Positions 60,680 to 64,000 of a stretch of DNA of 64,000 nucleotides are shown one piece after another. Position numbers and translations under genes: made by a program. The notes under the pieces were generated by a model, which saw only the letters and a program-made list of their open reading frames with translations, did not search any database and was not told the origin of the DNA. Positions within the stretch are counted from its first letter, which is position 1. Each line of letters opens with the position of its first letter. This stretch comes from Roseovarius atlanticus (lineage in GTDB: Bacteria > Pseudomonadota > Alphaproteobacteria > Rhodobacterales > Rhodobacteraceae), in assembly GCF_001441615.1 (NCBI RefSeq), contig NZ_LAXJ01000010.1, positions 124,001 through 188,000 on the forward strand. The letters are read 5' to 3'.

Positions 60680-61665
60680 AACACCTGTCCCTTCTTGTCC
60701 TCGGCGTCGGCCTGCTGGCCACGCCCGCCCGTGCCGACATAGACGCGGCACTCGACCAGCACATACTGCCGGGACTGGCCCGCTTCGCCGCCGCGGCCGA
60801 AACGCTCGCCGACACGGCCAAGGCCGATTGCCGCCCCAAGGCCGTGCGTCCCGCCTACCAGGATGCCTTCGACGCATGGATGCCCGTGGCCGACCTCCGC
60901 CTCGGGCCGTCCGAAACCGGCGCGCTCTCCATCGGCTTCTGGCCCGACCCGCGCGGCTTCACCCAACGCACCCTCAGCCGGCTCATCGCCGAGACCGACC
61001 CCGTGGCGGGCGATCCCGCCGCCTATGCCGACGTCTCGATTGCCGCGCGTGGTTTCTTCGCGCTCGACATGCTGCTGAATGACCCCGAATTCTCGGACTA
61101 CGGCGCCGACAGCTACACCTGCACCCTCGTCGCCACCATCGCCGCCGATCTTTCCAGGCAGGCCGACGCCTTGCACGACGACTGGTCCGGCGATTTCGCC
61201 CAGACACTGCGCAGCGCAGGTGAGGCGAACAACGCCGCCTACCTCACGGAAACAGAGGCGCAGCGGGCCATCTTCACCCAGATCCTCTCATCGCTGGAAT
61301 TCACCGCCGACAAACGGCTGGGCCTTCCGATGGGAGAGTTCGACCGCCCCCGCCCCGCGCTGGCCGAGGCGCGTCGCTCGGGCCGGTCCCTGCGCAACGT
61401 GCTGCTGTCGGTCGCGGGCGCACATGACCTCGCCCATGCGCTGGCCCATCACGACCTGCCGCGAACCGACGCCGCCTTTGCCCATGTTCAGGACGTCGCG
61501 GCGCGGATCGAGGACCCGACCTTCAAGGACGTGGAAACACCGCAAGGCCGCCTGCGGGTCGAAGTGCTGCAACAGGCCATCGAAGATTTGCGCCAGACGA
61601 TCGTGGAAGAAATCGGCGCGCCTCTGGGCATTGCGCCGGGCTTCAATGCCCAGGACGGAGACTGA
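60676..61665 (+). CDS. Degenerate imelysin family protein
   Basis: A 329-residue exported protein with a signal peptide (KHLSLLVLGVGLLATPARA). It has the two-bundle architecture of imelysin and ends in a helix (LRVEVLQQAIEDLRQTIVEEIGAPLG). The GxHxxE signature is replaced by GFFALD (in AARGFFALDMLLND), so the histidine is lost and Glu is Asp. GTG at 60676 overlaps the di-heme gene stop (GTGA) with GGAGAG before it. It may be a structural partner of the first imelysin. Confidence 0.85.
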   Translation: MKHLSLLVLGVGLLATPARADIDAALDQHILPGLARFAAAAETLADTAKADCRPKAVRPAYQDAFDAWMPVADLRLGPSETGALSIGFWPDPRGFTQRTLSRLIAETDPVAGDPAAYADVSIAARGFFALDMLLNDPEFSDYGADSYTCTLVATIAADLSRQADALHDDWSGDFAQTLRSAGEANNAAYLTETEAQRAIFTQILSSLEFTADKRLGLPMGEFDRPRPALAEARRSGRSLRNVLLSVAGAHDLAHALAHHDLPRTDAAFAHVQDVAARIEDPTFKDVETPQGRLRVEVLQQAIEDLRQTIVEEIGAPLGIAPGFNAQDGD

Positions 61666-61668
61666 CCG

Positions 61669-62739
61669 ATGACCACCCGCCGCGCCTTTCTGGCCAGCCT
61701 GCTGGCCGCCGGAACCGCACCGCATATGGGCTGGGCCGCGGCGGGCAATCCCGCCTTCCTCGCCGCTGCGAAGGAACGCGATGACAGCTTTGCGCTTTAT
61801 GGCCTCGACACCGAGGGCCACGCCACCTTCCGCATCCCCCTGCCCGCGCGCGGCCATGCCGGGGCGGGCCATCCCCACCGGGCCGAGGCGGTGGCCTTCG
61901 CCCGCCGTCCCGGCACCTTCGCGCTGGTGATCGACTGCGCAAGGGGTCAGGTGATCCACCGTCTGACCCCGCCCGACGGGGTGCAGTTCAACGGCCACGG
62001 CGTTTTTGCCGATGGCGGCGCGACACTCTTCACCAGCGAGCAATCCGGCACGACCAGCCAAGGTCAGGTCGGCATCTGGGATGTGGAGGCTGGCTATACA
62101 AGGATCGGCAGCTTTCCCACCGGCGGCATCGGCCCGCATGACCTGCGGCTCATGCCCGACGGCGCCACGCTGGCGGTGGCCAATGGCGGCATCGCCACCG
62201 ATCCCGCCGACCGGACCAAGCTGAACCTCGACGCCATGCAGCCCAACCTTACCTATCTCGGCCTGTCCCGTGACGTGATCCAGCAGGTCACACTGCCCCC
62301 GGGCCTGCACCAAAACTCGATCCGGCACCTTGCCATTCGCGCCGACGGGCTGGTCGGCTTCGCCATGCAATGGGAAGGCGCGCCGGACAGCGCCACGCCT
62401 CTGCTGGGCCTGCACCGCATCGGGCAAGAGGCCACGCTGGCCGCCGCCCCGCTGGCCGACGAACTGGCGATGCAAGGCTATGCCGGCAGCATCGCGTTCA
62501 GCGGCGACAGGCGGGAGCTTGCCATCACCTCGCCCCGGGGCGGACGGCTGCATCGGTTCTCGGATACGGGCGATTTTCTCGGCGCGGTCTCGCGGGCCGA
62601 TATCTGCGGCCTGGCACCTCTTGGATCGGGATACCTCGCCAGCGACGGGCTGGGCGGGCTGTTCGGCATCCGTGCCGACAACCGCCGGGCGCTCGACCGG
62701 TACGACTGCGCCTGGGACAACCATATCGTGACGCTCTAG
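61669..62739 (+). CDS. DUF1513 family exported beta-propeller-like protein
   Basis: A 356-residue protein with a twin-arginine-like signal (MTTRRAFLASLLAAGTAPHMGWA). Repeated short motifs such as VIDCARGQVIHRLTP, GGIGPHDLRLMPDGATLAVANGG and GYLASDGLGGLFGI suggest a propeller fold. DUF1513 genes often accompany imelysins. Substrate is unknown. GGACGGAGA precedes the ATG. It starts 4 bases after the second imelysin. Confidence 0.82.
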   Translation: MTTRRAFLASLLAAGTAPHMGWAAAGNPAFLAAAKERDDSFALYGLDTEGHATFRIPLPARGHAGAGHPHRAEAVAFARRPGTFALVIDCARGQVIHRLTPPDGVQFNGHGVFADGGATLFTSEQSGTTSQGQVGIWDVEAGYTRIGSFPTGGIGPHDLRLMPDGATLAVANGGIATDPADRTKLNLDAMQPNLTYLGLSRDVIQQVTLPPGLHQNSIRHLAIRADGLVGFAMQWEGAPDSATPLLGLHRIGQEATLAAAPLADELAMQGYAGSIAFSGDRRELAITSPRGGRLHRFSDTGDFLGAVSRADICGLAPLGSGYLASDGLGGLFGIRADNRRALDRYDCAWDNHIVTL

Positions 62740-62751
62740 GTCGCGCAGGCC

Positions 62752-64000
62752 TCAGAACATCACGCGCGGCAGCCATGTCGCCAGCGCCGGCCAGATCCAC
62801 ACCACAGCCACGCCCACGGCCTGCAACCCGATAAAGGGAATGACGCCGCGATAGATATGGCCTGTCGTGATCTCCGGCGGCGCGGCCCCGCGCAGGTAGA
62901 ACAACGAGAACCCGAAGGGCGGCGTCAGGAACGAGGTCTGAAGGTTGATCGCCAGGATGATCCCCAGCCAGATCGGGTCATGCCCCAGCAGGATCAGCGA
63001 CGGCGTCACCAGCGGCAGCACGATCACCGAGATTTCCACGAAATCCAGGAAGAACCCCATAAAGAAGACGATGATCATCGTCACGATCAGCGCCCCCGTC
63101 GCCCCGCCGGGCAGGTTCGCCAGCCAATAGGCCACACGGTCCTCGCCGCCCAGCCCGATGAACACCAGAGAAAACATGCCTGCCGCCAGGATCGTGGCAA
63201 AGATCATCGCCGTCATGGTCATGGTCGAGGTGACGGCGTCATGCACCACGCGCTCCGCCAGCACGTTGCGCAGCGCCGCCAGCACGCCGATCAGCCCCAG
63301 CACCGCCAAAGCGATGTAAATCCCGCCCGCCACGTAGGACCCCGCACCCAGGTCCCCCCGCTGCAACCGCACCGGAAAGACGCCCGCCGCGATGGCCAGC
63401 GCGATCAGCGCCGCGGCCGAGATCAGGATCAGGCCACGCATCCGTCCCAGCCGCGCACCGGACATCAAAAGCGCGCCCACCGCCCCCACCGCTGCGGCCT
63501 CGGTCGGCGTCGCCAGCCCGCCTAGGATCGAGCCCAGGACGGCGAATATCAGCAGGACGGGCGGCACGATGGCCCCCAGCACTTCGCGCCCGGTGGGCTT
63601 GGACATGGTCGCATCCGCCGGCGGCATGTCCTGCGGGCGCAGGGCACCGCGCACCAGGACGTAGATTAGGTACAGCGAAACCAGCACCAGCCCGGGGATC
63701 AGCGCGGCGGCAAAGAACTGCCCCACCGACAGGGCCTCGACCGAGAACTTCCCCTGCTCGTACTGCGCCTGCTGATAGGCATTCGACATCACGTCGGCGA
63801 GGATAATCAGCAGGGTCGAGGGCGGAATGATCTGCCCCAGCGTGCCCGCAGTACAGACAATCCCCGCCGACACGCTCGGATTATACCCCGCCCGCAGCAT
63901 CGTCGGCAGCGCGATCATACCCATCGCCACCACGGTCGCACCAACGATGCCGGTCGACGCCGCCAAGAGCGCCCCCACCAGGATCACGGAAATGCCCAGG
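62752..64000 (-). CDS. TRAP transporter large permease subunit (partial)
   Basis: The C-terminal 415 residues of a DctM-type permease; the N-terminus lies beyond the right edge. Motifs are GATVVAMGMIALPTMLRAGYNPSVSAGIVCTAGTLGQIIPPS, FFMGFFLDFVEISVIVLPLVTP and NLQTSFLTPPFGFSLFYLRG. It imports organic acids or similar solutes with a small permease and a binding protein not seen here. It is longer than usual because of a central hydrophobic insert (GRMRGLILISAAALIALAIAAGVFP). Confidence 0.93.
   Translation of the reverse strand, partial: LGISVILVGALLAASTGIVGATVVAMGMIALPTMLRAGYNPSVSAGIVCTAGTLGQIIPPSTLLIILADVMSNAYQQAQYEQGKFSVEALSVGQFFAAALIPGLVLVSLYLIYVLVRGALRPQDMPPADATMSKPTGREVLGAIVPPVLLIFAVLGSILGGLATPTEAAAVGAVGALLMSGARLGRMRGLILISAAALIALAIAAGVFPVRLQRGDLGAGSYVAGGIYIALAVLGLIGVLAALRNVLAERVVHDAVTSTMTMTAMIFATILAAGMFSLVFIGLGGEDRVAYWLANLPGGATGALIVTMIIVFFMGFFLDFVEISVIVLPLVTPSLILLGHDPIWLGIILAINLQTSFLTPPFGFSLFYLRGAAPPEITTGHIYRGVIPFIGLQAVGVAVVWIWPALATWLPRVMF

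Overview
The window looks like chromosomal DNA of a Rhodobacteraceae (roseobacter-group) alphaproteobacterium. It is GC-rich, and the gene content fits that family: a heterotetrameric sarcosine oxidase (soxBDAG), CobT, a fused SecDF, a ccmABCDG cluster linked to yajC-secDF, and an Irr-type iron control element in front of dps. There is no phage, IS element, CRISPR array or tRNA gene. This was read by eye; no database search was run.

Layout. 0-4.3 kb: purB, two tiny secreted peptides, a FliG-like protein and an orphan FbpC-type ATPase. 4.3-11.1 kb: one long minus-strand run yajC-secDF-tauE-Mth938-ccmABCDG, most genes overlapping or nearly touching. 11.3-20 kb: serS, a leaderless-looking secreted protein, cobT, an aminopeptidase P, a DUF427 protein, a cupin/desaturase pair and a TspO-like protein. 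20-25.3 kb: an RTX calcium-binding protein, then der-bamB-TPR (outer-membrane assembly and ribosome GTPase cluster). 25.4-30.8 kb: an RND efflux pair with an enlarged permease. 30.8-37.6 kb: a short CSD-like protein, an ATM1-type exporter, entericidin, a LysM protein, a LOG family protein, RarD and sodB. 37.8-44 kb: the sarcosine oxidase operon with two small membrane proteins between soxB and soxD. 44-48.2 kb: ccmI-ruvX-DUF1289, a dioxygenase-like gene and dusA.

48.4-62.7 kb is the most coherent region, an iron and heme island. It holds a TonB-dependent heme receptor (hmuR) divergent from hmuSTUV, then a ChaN-like protein, a small monooxygenase, a VOC protein, hemP, a DUF1289 protein, an unknown 140-residue protein, dps, and a four-gene set imelysin / di-heme oxidoreductase / degenerate imelysin / DUF1513. 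Four of its promoter regions (hmuR, hemP, dps, imelysin) carry related GACAATTTC-like sequences; dps also has a perfect Irr box and hemP has a terminator-like hairpin in its leader. The window ends inside a TRAP large-permease gene.

The most unusual non-coding signal is a class of chained perfect palindromes (20-30 bp each, adjacent units sometimes sharing 2-4 bases) at 15.36-15.43, 17.76-17.81 and 46.15-46.20 kb, plus a larger imperfect inverted-repeat element at 12.61-12.81 kb.
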